Source: Paracoccus indicus
GTDB taxonomy: Bacteria > Pseudomonadota > Alphaproteobacteria > Rhodobacterales > Rhodobacteraceae
Reading direction: 5' to 3'
Assembly (NCBI RefSeq): GCF_003056335.1
Contig: NZ_PYWA01000003.1
Location: 310,001-374,000, forward strand
Length of the DNA: 64,000 bases
The translations under genes were made by a program, and so were the position numbers. This document shows, piece after piece, positions 9,354-20,040 of this stretch. The notes beneath the pieces were generated by a model, which saw only the letters and a program-made list of their open reading frames with translations, was not told where the DNA came from and made no database searches. Positions within the stretch are counted from its first letter, which is position 1. The number at the start of each line of letters is the position of its first letter.

Positions 9354-10874
9354 ATGACGGGTACCACCGATCTTGACGTGCGCGAAGGCGTCGACCGCGA
9401 AACGGTCGAGACCGTGCAGAACATGGGCAGCTATAAATACGGCTGGAACACCGAGATCGAGATGGAATACGCGCCGAAAGGCGTGAACGAGGACATCGTT
9501 CGTCTGATCTCGGAGAAGAACGGCGAACCGGAGTGGATGACCGACTGGCGGCTGGAAGCATACCGCCGCTGGATCACCATGACCGAGCCGAAATGGGCGA
9601 TGCTGAACTATCCCGAGATCGACTATCAGGATCAGTATTACTATGCGCGTCCGGCCAGCATGCAGGAAAAGCCCAAGTCGCTGGACGAAGTCGATCCCAA
9701 GCTGCTGGCGACCTATGAAAAGCTGGGCATCCCGCTGAAGGAACAGATGATCCTGGCGGGCGTCGAGGGCGCGGAAAACGCCCCCGCCGAGGGTCGCAAG
9801 GTTGCCGTGGATGCCGTTTTCGACAGCGTCAGCGTCGGCACGACCTTTAAGGATGAACTGGCCAAGGCAGGCGTCATCTTCTGTTCGATCAGCGAAGCGA
9901 TCCGCGATCACCCGGAACTGGTAAAGAAATATCTGGGCACGGTCGTTCCGGCCACCGACAACTATTTCGCCACGCTGAACAGCGCGGTCTTCTCGGACGG
10001 GTCCTTCGTCTACATCCCCGAGGGCGTGACCTGCCCGATGGAGCTGTCGACCTATTTCCGGATCAATGCCGAAAACACCGGCCAGTTCGAACGCACGCTG
10101 ATCGTTGCCGAAAAAGGCAGCTCGGTCAGCTATCTGGAAGGCTGCACCGCACCCAAGCGCGATATCGCGCAGCTGCATGCCGCAGTGGTCGAGATCGTGG
10201 TCCTGGAAGATGCCGAGGTGAAGTATTCCACCGTCCAGAACTGGTTCCCCGGCGATGAGGACGGCAAGGGCGGCATCTATAACTTCGTGACCAAGCGGGC
10301 CGATTGCCGTGGCGCGCGTTCCAAGATCATGTGGACGCAGGTCGAGACCGGTTCGGCGATCACCTGGAAATACCCCTCGTGCATCCTGCGCGGCGAGGAG
10401 AGCCAGGGCGAGTTCTACTCGATCGCCATCGCCAACAACTGGCAGCAGGCCGACACCGGCACCAAGATGGTGCACCTGGGCAAGAACACCAAGTCGCGGA
10501 TCGTTTCCAAGGGGATCTCGGCGGGGCAGGCGCAGAACACCTATCGCGGTCTGGTCAGCATGCACCCGCGTGCCACCAACAGCCGCAACTATACCCAGTG
10601 CGACAGCCTGCTGATCGGCGACAAATGCGGCGCCCATACCGTGCCTTATATCGAGGTCAAGAACACCTCGAGCCGTGTCGAACACGAGGCGACGACCAGC
10701 AAGGTCGACGACGACCAGCTGTTCTATTGCCGTTCGCGCGGCATGGACGAGGAAGAGGCCGTGGCCCTGGTCGTCAACGGTTTCTGCCGCGAGGTGCTGC
10801 AGGCGCTGCCGATGGAGTTTGCCATGGAAGCCCAGGCCCTTGTCGCCATCTCGCTGGAAGGCTCGGTGGGCTGA
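9354..10874 (+). CDS. sufB: Fe-S cluster assembly scaffold protein SufB
   Basis: SufB, with SufC and SufD, forms the cytoplasmic SufBCD scaffold on which nascent Fe-S clusters are built. The 506-residue length and conserved stretches ([63 protein letters not shown]) are those of SufB. The ATG at 9354 has a purine-rich ribosome site (GGAAGGATAAGGG) just upstream and lies three bases after the preceding desulfurase gene, so they are cotranscribed. Confidence 0.97.
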   Translation: MTGTTDLDVREGVDRETVETVQNMGSYKYGWNTEIEMEYAPKGVNEDIVRLISEKNGEPEWMTDWRLEAYRRWITMTEPKWAMLNYPEIDYQDQYYYARPASMQEKPKSLDEVDPKLLATYEKLGIPLKEQMILAGVEGAENAPAEGRKVAVDAVFDSVSVGTTFKDELAKAGVIFCSISEAIRDHPELVKKYLGTVVPATDNYFATLNSAVFSDGSFVYIPEGVTCPMELSTYFRINAENTGQFERTLIVAEKGSSVSYLEGCTAPKRDIAQLHAAVVEIVVLEDAEVKYSTVQNWFPGDEDGKGGIYNFVTKRADCRGARSKIMWTQVETGSAITWKYPSCILRGEESQGEFYSIAIANNWQQADTGTKMVHLGKNTKSRIVSKGISAGQAQNTYRGLVSMHPRATNSRNYTQCDSLLIGDKCGAHTVPYIEVKNTSSRVEHEATTSKVDDDQLFYCRSRGMDEEEAVALVVNGFCREVLQALPMEFAMEAQALVAISLEGSVG

Positions 10875-10880
10875 ATATTC

Positions 10881-10931
10881 GGCCGGGTCTTCGGGGCCCG
10901 GCCACCTGATATCACGGCGCCCAAGGGGGCG
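10881..10931 (+). promoter_or_regulatory. Two hairpins in the sufB-sufC spacer
   Basis: The 78-base spacer holds a strong stem GGCCGGG/CCCGGCC (10881-10903, UUCG-containing loop) and a second CGCCC/GGGCG stem (10918-10931) followed by TCTTT. They start six bases after the sufB stop and end before the sufC ribosome site. They could stabilise the sufB 3' end or cause partial termination that sets the sufB:sufC ratio. Only the potential to fold is visible. Confidence 0.45.
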
Positions 10932-10952
10932 TCTTTGCCGTTTGAGGGAATT

Positions 10953-11708
10953 ATGCTGAAAATCAACAACCTGCACGTCAAACTTGAAGAAGAGGACAAG
11001 CAGATCCTGAAGGGTCTGTCCCTTGAAGTGCCCGCAGGTGAGGTTCACGCCATCATGGGCCCGAACGGCTCGGGCAAGTCCACCCTGTCCTATGTGCTGT
11101 CGGGCCGCGACGGCTATGAGGTCACCGAGGGCGAAGCCTCGCTGGACGGTGAAGATCTGCTGGACATGGACCCCGAGGTTCGCGCCGCTGCCGGCCTGTT
11201 CCTTGCCTTCCAATACCCGGTGGAAATCCCCGGCGTCGGCAACATGACCTTCCTGCGCACCGCCGTGAACGCACAGCGCAAGGCGCGTGGCGAGGCCGAG
11301 CTGACTGCGGGCGAATTCCTGAAGGAAGTCCGCGCCAAGGCCGCCGAACTGCAGATCAGTCCCGAAATGCTGAAGCGCCCGGTCAACGTCGGTTTCTCGG
11401 GCGGTGAAAAGAAGCGCAACGAGATCCTGCAGATGGCCATGCTGTCGCCGCGCATGTGCATCATGGATGAAACGGACTCGGGTCTGGACGTCGACGCCAT
11501 GCGTCTGGTGTCGGAAGGCGTGAACGCCCTGCGTTCGCCCGATCGCAGCTTCCTGGTCATCACCCACTACCAGCGCCTGCTGGACCACATCAAACCCGAT
11601 GTCGTCCACATCATGTCGAACGGCCGCATCATCAAGTCGGGCGGCCCCGACCTGGCACTGGAAGTCGAACACAACGGTTACGGCGATCTGCTGGCGGAGG
11701 CCGATTGA
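10953..11708 (+). CDS. sufC: Fe-S cluster assembly ATPase SufC
   Basis: SufC is the ABC-type ATPase of the SufBCD scaffold complex. The 251-residue protein contains Walker A GPNGSGKST at residues 36-44, the Q-loop region FLAFQYPVEIPG typical of SufC, the modified ABC signature FSGGEKKRNEI, and Walker B-like CIMDETDSGLDVDA. The ATG at 10953 preceded by GAGGG is preferred over 10935 because the protein then begins with the usual MLKINNLHV. The TGA overlaps the sufD start. Confidence 0.97.
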   Translation: MLKINNLHVKLEEEDKQILKGLSLEVPAGEVHAIMGPNGSGKSTLSYVLSGRDGYEVTEGEASLDGEDLLDMDPEVRAAAGLFLAFQYPVEIPGVGNMTFLRTAVNAQRKARGEAELTAGEFLKEVRAKAAELQISPEMLKRPVNVGFSGGEKKRNEILQMAMLSPRMCIMDETDSGLDVDAMRLVSEGVNALRSPDRSFLVITHYQRLLDHIKPDVVHIMSNGRIIKSGGPDLALEVEHNGYGDLLAEAD

Positions 11709-13051
11709 TGTCCGATACCGCCGTCAAACCCATCAATGAGGTGACGCCGCAGGTTTCGGGCAATCCGAAGGCTGCCAGCGCACTGGAAGATCGCCTTGCC
11801 GCGATCACCATGCCCGATGCGGGCTTCAGCGCCGAGGCGCGCGCGGATGCCATGGCGCGTCTGCGTGCCATGGGCCTGCCCGCGCCGCGCGATGAATACT
11901 GGCGCTATACCGACCCGCGTGCGTTCAACGCGCCCCGGCCTGCGGCGCTGCCCTTCGACGCAGATGGCGCTGAATCGCCGCTGTTCACCGAACGCGACAA
12001 GCTGACGCTGGTCTTCGTGGACGGTGCCTTCGACGAGGCCGCATCCGACGACCTGTCGCTGGAAGGGATCGAGATCACGACCCTCGCCAAGGCGGATGCC
12101 GCTGGCGACCACTGGTCCGCGGATCTGTATGGCCAGCTGGAGCTGGCCGGTCAGACCCCGGTCAAGCGTCCCTTCGCGGCGCTGAACACCGCCGTGGCCC
12201 ATGACGGCCTGCTGATCCGCGTGACCGGCAAGCCCTCGAAGCCGGTGCATGTCCTCTATCGTCGCGGCACGGAAGATGCCGATGCCGTCTGGCATCACGT
12301 CATCCGCGTCGAGACGGGGGCCGAGATGACCCTGCTGGAAAGCGGCATGGTCGGCGCACGCTCGAACGGCATGCTCGAGGTCGATCTGGCCGATGGCGCC
12401 AAGCTGCACCATATCGCGGCCAAGCGGGCCGTCGATCCCAAGGTCGGCCTGTCGCATATCTTCGCCCGCGTCGGCGCCGAGGCCCAGCTGAAAAGCTTTA
12501 CCCTGGCCGTCAATGGCACGCTGATGCGCAACGAAGGCGCCATCGACATGGTCGGTGACGATGCCGTGGCCCATATCGCAGCTGCCGTTCTGGGCGATGG
12601 CGACAACGGTCCCTTCCACCATGACGACACCGTCTTCATCACCCATGGGGCCGAGCGCGGCGAAAGCCGTCAGGTCTTCAAGAAGGTGCTGAAGAACGGC
12701 GCAACAGGCGTCTTCCAAGGGAAGATCCTGGTCAAGCCGGGCGCGCAGAAGACCGACGGCTATCAGATCAGCCAGGCATTGCTGCTGGACGAGAACAGCC
12801 AGTTCCTCGCCAAGCCCGAGCTTGAGATCTATGCCGATGACGTCAAGTGCTCGCATGGTTCGACCACGGGTGCCATCGACGAAGAGGCGCTTTTCTACCT
12901 GCGTTCGCGCGGCGTGCCCTATGACCGTGCCATCGTCTTCCTGGTGCTGTCCTTCCTTGCGGATGCCCTTACCGAGGTCGAGGATGAGGAACTGCGCGAT
13001 GAGATCAACGATCGGTTGGAAGCGTGGCTGACAACGCGCCCGCAGATCTGA
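11708..13051 (+). CDS. sufD: Fe-S cluster assembly protein SufD
   Basis: SufD pairs with SufB in the SufBC2D scaffold and is needed for iron acquisition during cluster assembly. The 447-residue protein has a variable N-terminus, DEYWRYTDPR near residue 60, and the SufB/SufD core (KVLKNGATGVFQGKILV, DENSQFLAKPELEIYADDVK, CSHGSTTGAIDEEALFYLRS). The ATG at 11708 overlaps the sufC stop; an alternative TTG lies one codon upstream. The end may overlap the next gene if that starts at the GTG at 13024. Confidence 0.95.
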   Translation: MSDTAVKPINEVTPQVSGNPKAASALEDRLAAITMPDAGFSAEARADAMARLRAMGLPAPRDEYWRYTDPRAFNAPRPAALPFDADGAESPLFTERDKLTLVFVDGAFDEAASDDLSLEGIEITTLAKADAAGDHWSADLYGQLELAGQTPVKRPFAALNTAVAHDGLLIRVTGKPSKPVHVLYRRGTEDADAVWHHVIRVETGAEMTLLESGMVGARSNGMLEVDLADGAKLHHIAAKRAVDPKVGLSHIFARVGAEAQLKSFTLAVNGTLMRNEGAIDMVGDDAVAHIAAAVLGDGDNGPFHHDDTVFITHGAERGESRQVFKKVLKNGATGVFQGKILVKPGAQKTDGYQISQALLLDENSQFLAKPELEIYADDVKCSHGSTTGAIDEEALFYLRSRGVPYDRAIVFLVLSFLADALTEVEDEELRDEINDRLEAWLTTRPQI

Positions 13052-13068
13052 GGTCCGCGCGCGGCGGA

Positions 13069-13542
13069 ATGGTGCTGCGCGTGATCGAAAGCTGGTGGGC
13101 TCCGCGCCGGGTGGTGCGGAGCCTTTCCGGTATGCCGGACCGGGTCATGCTGGTGGTGCTGATGGTGGCCATGCTGATCTCGCTGATCGCGCAGGCCCCC
13201 GGTCATGCGCGTGCAGCGGCACTGGACCCCTTGATCCCGCTTGAGGCGCGGATCGGTGGGGCTGTCATGGGCACGATCTTCATGATGCCGTTGTTGGCTT
13301 ATGGCATGGCGGCGCTCACCTCGGTTCTGTCGCGCCTGACGCCTTGGCGGCTTGATCCGCAGGACGCGCGGCTGGCGCTGTTCTGGGCGCTGCTGGCAGT
13401 TTCGCCGGCGATGCTGCTGGCGGGGATGGTGGCCGGACTGATCGGGCCGGGGCCCGCGCTGATGCTGACCCAGACCATCGCGGGTCTGGCTTTCCTGTTC
13501 ATCTGGGGTGCGGGCATCGCTGCACTGGTAAGACGCTTATGA
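13069..13542 (+). CDS. YIP1 family membrane protein, first of a pair inside the suf operon
   Basis: This 157-residue protein is predicted to have four to five hydrophobic segments (for example VMLVVLMVAMLISLI, TIFMMPLLAYGMAAL, LALFWALLAVSPAMLL, QTIAGLAFLFIWGAG) and resembles YIP1-domain inner-membrane proteins. Function is unknown. An upstream GTG at 13024 in the same frame would overlap sufD by 28 bases and add 15 residues; I chose the ATG at 13069 because homologous proteins have short N-termini, but this is uncertain. It overlaps the next YIP1 gene by ATGA. Its position between sufD and sufS suggests co-expression with Fe-S assembly. Confidence 0.75.
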   Translation: MVLRVIESWWAPRRVVRSLSGMPDRVMLVVLMVAMLISLIAQAPGHARAAALDPLIPLEARIGGAVMGTIFMMPLLAYGMAALTSVLSRLTPWRLDPQDARLALFWALLAVSPAMLLAGMVAGLIGPGPALMLTQTIAGLAFLFIWGAGIAALVRRL

Positions 13543-14132
13543 CCTTTGACGACTTCAAGGCGCTTGTGCGTCAGACGCTCCGCAACCCCGAGGGTGGCGC
13601 ACAGACGCTGATGGCGCTAAACCTTCCGATGCCCGTGCGCTGGATGGCGCTGCTGCTGGCGGTCTCGGTTTCGGGGCTGCTGGCCTATCTGGCGGCGATG
13701 CTGTTCCCCGTTCCGGCGGCCGAGACGCCGCCGATGTATTCGCTGGTCCAGCAGCCGCTGGTGATGGCGGGGATGCAGATGGTCGCCATCGTCGTGGGCG
13801 CGGGCCTGATGACGGGGGTCGGGCGCATGTTCGGCGGGCAGGGCCATTTTGCCGATGCGCTGCTGCTGACCGTCTGGATCGAGGTGATGCTGCTGTTGAT
13901 CCAGATCGCCCAGATCGTGCTGTCGCTGGCGCTGCCTGCACTCTCGGGCATGCTGGGGCTGCTGGCCATCGCCATGTTCCTGTGGCTAACCGTCCAGTTC
14001 ACCAAGGCGCTGCATGGTTTCACCAGCGGTCCCAAGGTGATGCTGGGACTTTTCGCGACACTTTTGGCCATGGGCTTTCTGCTGTCATTTTTCGCCGCCT
14101 CGATTGGCCTTTTGCCGGAGATGCCGCAATGA
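13539..14132 (+). CDS. YIP1 family membrane protein, second of the pair
   Basis: A 197-residue inner-membrane protein with about five hydrophobic helices (ALLLAVSVSGLLAYLAAML, MVAIVVGAGLMTGVG, LLLTVWIEVMLLLIQIAQIV, MLGLLAIAMFLWL, MLGLFATLLAMGFLLSFF) after a short cytosolic start, MTFDDFKALVRQTLRNPEGG. It fits the YIP1 superfamily and carries no catalytic motif I recognise. The start overlaps the preceding YIP1 gene and the stop overlaps the sufS start, so it is firmly embedded in the operon. Its role in Fe-S assembly, if any, is unknown. Confidence 0.8.
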   Translation: MTFDDFKALVRQTLRNPEGGAQTLMALNLPMPVRWMALLLAVSVSGLLAYLAAMLFPVPAAETPPMYSLVQQPLVMAGMQMVAIVVGAGLMTGVGRMFGGQGHFADALLLTVWIEVMLLLIQIAQIVLSLALPALSGMLGLLAIAMFLWLTVQFTKALHGFTSGPKVMLGLFATLLAMGFLLSFFAASIGLLPEMPQ

Positions 14133-15340
14133 GCTTTGACGTGAACGCCGTCCGTGCCGATTTTCCCATCCTGTCCACGCAGGTGAACGGCAAGCCGCTG
14201 GTCTATCTGGACAGCGGTGCCAGCGCCCAGAAGCCGCAGGTGGTGATCGACGCGATCAGCCGCGCCTATTCGGGCGAATACGCCAATGTCCACCGCGGCT
14301 TGCACCACCTGTCGAATTTGGCGACCGACAATTACGAACGCGTGCGCGGCATCATCGCGCGTTTTCTGAACGCCCCGCAGGAGGATGAGGTGATCTTCAC
14401 CTCCGGTTCGACCGAGGCGTTGAACCTTGTCAGCTATGGCTGGGCCGCGCCGATGCTGAAGGAAGGCGATGAGATCGTCCTGTCCGTCATGGAGCATCAC
14501 GCCAATATCGTGCCGTGGCATTTCCTGCGCGAACGTCAGGGCGTCGTGCTGAAATGGGTCGAACCCGAACCCGACGGCAGCCTGCCGCCGGAAAAGGTAT
14601 TGGAAGCCGTCGGCCCGCGCACCAAGCTGATCGCCATCACGCACATGTCGAACGTCACCGGCACCGTTGTGGATGTTGCGGCGATCGCGGCGGGAACGGA
14701 TGTGCCGGTGCTGGTCGACGGCAGCCAGGCCTCGGTCCATATGCCGGTCGATGTGGCGGCGCTTGGCGTCGATTTCTACTGCATCACCGGGCACAAGCTT
14801 TATGGGCCTTCAGGTTCGGGCGCGATCTGGATCAAGGCGGATCGCCAGGCCGAGATGCGACCCTTCATGGGCGGCGGCGACATGATCAGGACCGTCGCCC
14901 GCGATGCGATCACCTATAACGATCCGCCCCTTCGGTTCGAGGCGGGCACCCCCGGCATCGTCAACCAGATCGGCCTTGGGGTCGCCTTGGAATACATGAT
15001 GGGTCTGGGAATGGAAAACATCGCCGCCCATGAACGCAAGCTTCGCGATCACGCCCGCGCGCGGTTCCGGGATTTGAACTGGCTGCAGATCCAGGGGGAT
15101 GCGCCCGACAAGGGGGCGATCTTCTCGATGGTGATGCAGGGTGCGCATGCGCATGACATCTCGACCATCCTGGACAAGCGCGGCATCGCGGTGCGGGCAG
15201 GCAGCCATTGCGCCATGCCGCTGATGGAGTTCTTCGGGGTCAATGCCAGCGCTCGCGCATCCTTTGCCATGTATAACACTGTTGAAGAAGTAGACAGTCT
15301 GGTCGAAGGATTGAGCTTCTGCCACGACCTTTTCGCGTGA
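14129..15340 (+). CDS. sufS: SufS-type cysteine desulfurase
   Basis: SufS is the PLP-dependent cysteine desulfurase serving the SufBCD scaffold. The 403-residue protein has group II features: VYLDSGASAQKP, FTSGSTEALNLV, HHANIVPW, the PLP lysine Lys223 in TGHKLYGPSGSGAIW and the active cysteine Cys361 in RAGSHCAMPLM. The start at 14129 overlaps the YIP1 stop by ATGA. No sufE or sufU partner gene follows, so the sulfur acceptor must be encoded elsewhere or be another protein. This is the second desulfurase in the operon and, unlike the first, has full length and all expected motifs. Confidence 0.96.
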   Translation: MSFDVNAVRADFPILSTQVNGKPLVYLDSGASAQKPQVVIDAISRAYSGEYANVHRGLHHLSNLATDNYERVRGIIARFLNAPQEDEVIFTSGSTEALNLVSYGWAAPMLKEGDEIVLSVMEHHANIVPWHFLRERQGVVLKWVEPEPDGSLPPEKVLEAVGPRTKLIAITHMSNVTGTVVDVAAIAAGTDVPVLVDGSQASVHMPVDVAALGVDFYCITGHKLYGPSGSGAIWIKADRQAEMRPFMGGGDMIRTVARDAITYNDPPLRFEAGTPGIVNQIGLGVALEYMMGLGMENIAAHERKLRDHARARFRDLNWLQIQGDAPDKGAIFSMVMQGAHAHDISTILDKRGIAVRAGSHCAMPLMEFFGVNASARASFAMYNTVEEVDSLVEGLSFCHDLFA

Positions 15341-15354
15341 TTCTTGCAAAGTTT

Positions 15355-15433
15355 CGGGCAGTCGTCGAAGATTGCCCGATAAAACTTGCCCAGTCCCAGT
15401 GATCTGGGCATCCCTGACCCAAAGCAAGTCAGG
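15355..15433 (+). promoter_or_regulatory. Three-hairpin leader with a sequestered ribosome-binding site
   Basis: Between sufS and the oxidase gene three inverted repeats follow each other: CGGGCA/TGCCCG (15355-15378), TGCCCAG/CTGGGCA (15387-15410), and CCTGAC/GTCAGG (15413-15418 with 15428-15433). The first and second stems share GGGCA/TGCCC arms and can pair alternatively. The third ends inside the AGGAGG ribosome site at 15431-15436. This looks like a translational or attenuation switch; it could also include a weak terminator for the suf operon. I recognise no known riboswitch class. Confidence 0.45.
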
Positions 15434-15441
15434 AGGCCATG

Positions 15442-16656
15442 ATGGCAGATGTTCTGGTTCTGGGTGCGGGGATGGTCGGCGTGACGACCGGTTTGGCCCT
15501 GCAGGCACGTGGCCATCAGGTGACGATCGTCGATCGCGGATCGCCGGGTCGTGAAACCAGTTACGGCAACGCCGGTCTGATCCAGACCGAGGCGGTCGAG
15601 CCCTACGCCATGCCCTTGCAGCCTGCCGCCTTGATCCAGATTGCGATGGGTCGCGGCTATGACGTCAAATGGAACGTGCCGGGGCTGGCAGCCCAGGTGG
15701 GCGCAGTCTGGAAATATGCCATCAATTCTCTGCCCGCCTCGCACCGCCGGGCATCCGTGACCTGGGGCAAGCTGATCCGTCAGTCGACCGAGCGCCACGG
15801 ACCGCTGATCGCGGCGGCAGGTGCCGACAACATCATCCGCCGCGACGGCTATATCGAATTGCACCGCACGCCCGCGAAGCTGGCGAAAGCGCAGAAGAAC
15901 GCCGAGCGTTTCAAGACCGAGTTCGGCGTGGAAGCGCGCCTGATGGACGGTGCCGAACTGCGCGCGATGGAGCCCTCGATCAAGGCTGATATTCTGGGTG
16001 CAACCCATTGGTCGGACAGCTGGAATTCCTCGGACCCCGGTGCGTTGGTCGCGGCCTATGCGGCGCTGTTCCAGCGACAGGGCGGGCAGATCGTGAATGC
16101 CGATGCGGGCGATCTGCACCGCAAGGGCAATGCCTGGGTGGTGGATGAGGCCTCGGGCGAACATGCCATCGTCGCGCTTGGGCCGTGGTCGCCGATGCTG
16201 ACGTCGCGTTTCGGGCTGAAGGTGCCGATGGTCTACAAGCGCGGCTATCACCGCCACTACCGGATGCAGGCCGCGCCGCACCATCCCATCGCGGATTTCG
16301 GCAATTCCGTCGTCTTCTCACCCATGCGCCGCGGTCTGCGGATCGCCACGGCGGCCGAGTTGACCCTGCACCCGCGCAGCACTCCGCCGCAGCTGCGCCA
16401 CGGCGAGGAAGCCGCGCGCGAGCTGTTCGATCTGGGATCCCCGGTCGAGGCCGAACCCTGGACCGGCCGCCGTCCCTGCATGCCCGACATGCTGCCCCTG
16501 GTGGGGCGCATCCCCGATCAGCCGAACCTCTGGGCGCATTTCGGGCACGGGCACCAGGGCTTCACCCTTGGTCCCGTCACTGCCGAAATTCTGGCAGATG
16601 AGCTGGACGGGGGCGCGGGTTGGGATGCCCTGCAGCCCGCCCGCCTGAAAGGGTGA
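15442..16656 (+). CDS. DadA-like FAD-dependent amino acid oxidoreductase
   Basis: A 404-residue flavoprotein of the DAO/DadA family, which oxidatively deaminates D-amino acids or related amines, feeding electrons to the respiratory chain. It opens with the FAD-binding Rossmann motif LVLGAGMVGVTTGLAL, and has GNAGLI and the C-terminal GHGHQGFTLGPVTAEILAD typical of the family. AGGAGG at 15431-15436 is two bases from the ATG at 15439 and five from that at 15442, so 15442 is preferred. Substrate cannot be read from sequence. It sits after sufS but is separated from it by a structured 100-base leader, so it is probably its own unit. Confidence 0.85.
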   Translation: MADVLVLGAGMVGVTTGLALQARGHQVTIVDRGSPGRETSYGNAGLIQTEAVEPYAMPLQPAALIQIAMGRGYDVKWNVPGLAAQVGAVWKYAINSLPASHRRASVTWGKLIRQSTERHGPLIAAAGADNIIRRDGYIELHRTPAKLAKAQKNAERFKTEFGVEARLMDGAELRAMEPSIKADILGATHWSDSWNSSDPGALVAAYAALFQRQGGQIVNADAGDLHRKGNAWVVDEASGEHAIVALGPWSPMLTSRFGLKVPMVYKRGYHRHYRMQAAPHHPIADFGNSVVFSPMRRGLRIATAAELTLHPRSTPPQLRHGEEAARELFDLGSPVEAEPWTGRRPCMPDMLPLVGRIPDQPNLWAHFGHGHQGFTLGPVTAEILADELDGGAGWDALQPARLKG

Positions 16657-16707
16657 CGCGGGGCGGTTGATCTTTGGGTCTGCCGCACACATCTTGATCG
16701 CAAGCAC

Positions 16708-16722
16708 GAACGGATCAGGAAC
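16708..16722. promoter_or_regulatory. Alphaproteobacterial LexA (SOS) box upstream of uvrB
   Basis: GAAC at 16708-16711 and GAAC at 16719-16722 are separated by seven bases. On the other strand this is GTTC-N7-GTTC, the direct-repeat LexA target described for Rhodobacter and Rhizobiales. It ends three bases before the uvrB ATG at 16726, a position where LexA would block transcription or translation start. Confidence 0.7.
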
Positions 16723-16725
16723 CTC

Positions 16726-18905
<2,180 letters not shown>

Positions 18906-18909
<4 letters not shown>

Positions 18910-19184
18910 CCGCAGGCGACCTGTCCGATCCAGCCCTTCACGTCGACATACATCGTCAGGCGTGAAGGGTCGTTGGCCATCCGCGGCTGCGATCCGAAGG
19001 GCACCTCTTGCCGGCGCAGCGTCGGGGGCAGGGTGATGCCGCCGACGTTCTGGCCTACCAGTGCCTGATGCCTGCGCAGATCGCAGCTTTGGCTGCTTAC
19101 GGTATAGTTCGTCGTCGCGCAGGCGGCCAAGGTCAGCAGAAGACCGGGAAGGGCGAATGCCGTGGCGCGGTTCAGTTTTTGCAT
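18906..19184 (-). CDS. I78-family peptidase inhibitor-like lipoprotein
   Basis: A 92-residue secreted protein with a lipoprotein signal ending in the lipobox LAAC (Cys22). After it, [12 protein letters not shown], the Arg-rich centre, [11 protein letters not shown] and the terminal GWIGQVACG match peptidase inhibitor I78 proteins, which bind serine proteases or act in the envelope. The two conserved cysteines after the lipobox could form a disulfide. It is convergent with uvrB, sharing the TTAA that contains both stops. The target protease is unknown. Confidence 0.75.
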
Positions 19185-19278
19185 ATCACGGTTCTCTCAT
19201 GTGACTTGAGCAGCCGGAAAGGCCACAGTCATCAAACCTGATGCGCCGCGAAGCGTTCCCTTCGAAGGAAAGACTGTT

Positions 19279-19590
19279 GTGAAACATGGTTATCTGGCAA
19301 CCGCCTTGGCCTTCCTTGCGGTGGGCTTGCCAACCGGAGGCCACGCCTCGACCGACAAGGCATGGGCGCAGTTGCGTGACGATCTGCGGGCAGCCTGCAC
19401 CGATCTTGCATCAGCCACCGCCCCCGAAGCCCGGATCGATCTGCGGCTGAACGAATATGGCTCGGACAGTTACGCGGTAGCCTTGGTGACCATGACCACG
19501 CGGCAGGGGCAGGACGTGGCCGTCTGCATCTATGACAAGCAAAGTGGCGAGGCGCAGATGACGACCGCTTTCCCCGATGCAGCGGATTGA
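19279..19590 (+). CDS. Small secreted protein of unknown function
   Basis: The 103-residue frame starts with GTG at 19279, preceded by GAAGGAA. It has a Sec signal ([21 protein letters not shown]) followed by a mature domain of about 78 residues with two cysteines (RAACTDLA and VAVCIYDK), which could pair in the periplasm. Codon use is native. I recognise no family. It diverges from the I78 gene and precedes the NDUFS4-like gene with a gap of 80 bases. Confidence 0.6.
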   Translation: MKHGYLATALAFLAVGLPTGGHASTDKAWAQLRDDLRAACTDLASATAPEARIDLRLNEYGSDSYAVALVTMTTRQGQDVAVCIYDKQSGEAQMTTAFPDAAD

Positions 19591-19670
19591 CGCGCCGCTG
19601 CGTTCCGGGGCTTGAACCGCTGCGTGGATTTGGCGATAAACGCCGCACATCTGGTCGAGGAATATCCGAA

Positions 19671-19982
19671 ATGCTCGTGCGTATCTATCAACCTGCCCGC
19701 AATGCCATGCAATCCGGCACGGCGAAGACCAAAGGTTGGGTGCTGGAATTCCCCCCCGCCGACACGCGCGAGGTCGATCCCCTGATGGGCTGGACCAGCA
19801 GCAGCGACACCCAGAGCCAGGTCCGCCTGCGCTTCGACACCTGCAAGCAGGCCGAGGACTACGCCCGCGAACACGGCCACGATTTCGTCGTGCAGCAACC
19901 GCAGAAGCGCGCAGCCAACATCCGCCCGCGCGGCTATGGTGAGAATTTCGCCACCGACCGGCGTGCGCCCTGGACGCATTAA
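19671..19982 (+). CDS. NDUFS4-like ETC complex I accessory subunit
   Basis: This 103-residue protein matches the alphaproteobacterial counterpart of mitochondrial NDUFS4 (18 kDa subunit), an accessory subunit of NADH:quinone oxidoreductase; Paracoccus complex I is known to contain it. Recognisable are the start [41 protein letters not shown] and the C-terminal [12 protein letters not shown] with [10 protein letters not shown]. The ATG at 19671 is chosen over a frame extending back to 19587. A strong terminator follows directly. It lies apart from any nuo operon, as is usual. Confidence 0.88.
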   Translation: MLVRIYQPARNAMQSGTAKTKGWVLEFPPADTREVDPLMGWTSSSDTQSQVRLRFDTCKQAEDYAREHGHDFVVQQPQKRAANIRPRGYGENFATDRRAPWTH

Positions 19983-20007
19983 TGGCGCTGAAAGTATCGA
20001 TTGAAGG

Positions 20008-20040
20008 ATGGCGGCCCTTGGGCCGCCATATTTCGTTTCG
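20008..20040 (+). terminator. Rho-independent terminator
   Basis: Stem TGGCGGCCC/GGGCCGCCA with a two-base loop (20009-20028), followed by the T-rich ATATTTCGTTTC. It closes the transcript of the NDUFS4-like gene. Confidence 0.8.

Noticed and set aside
9282..11672. A 796-codon minus-strand frame over sufB-sufC
   Set aside because: Antisense shadow of sufB and sufC; no recognisable motif or ribosome site.
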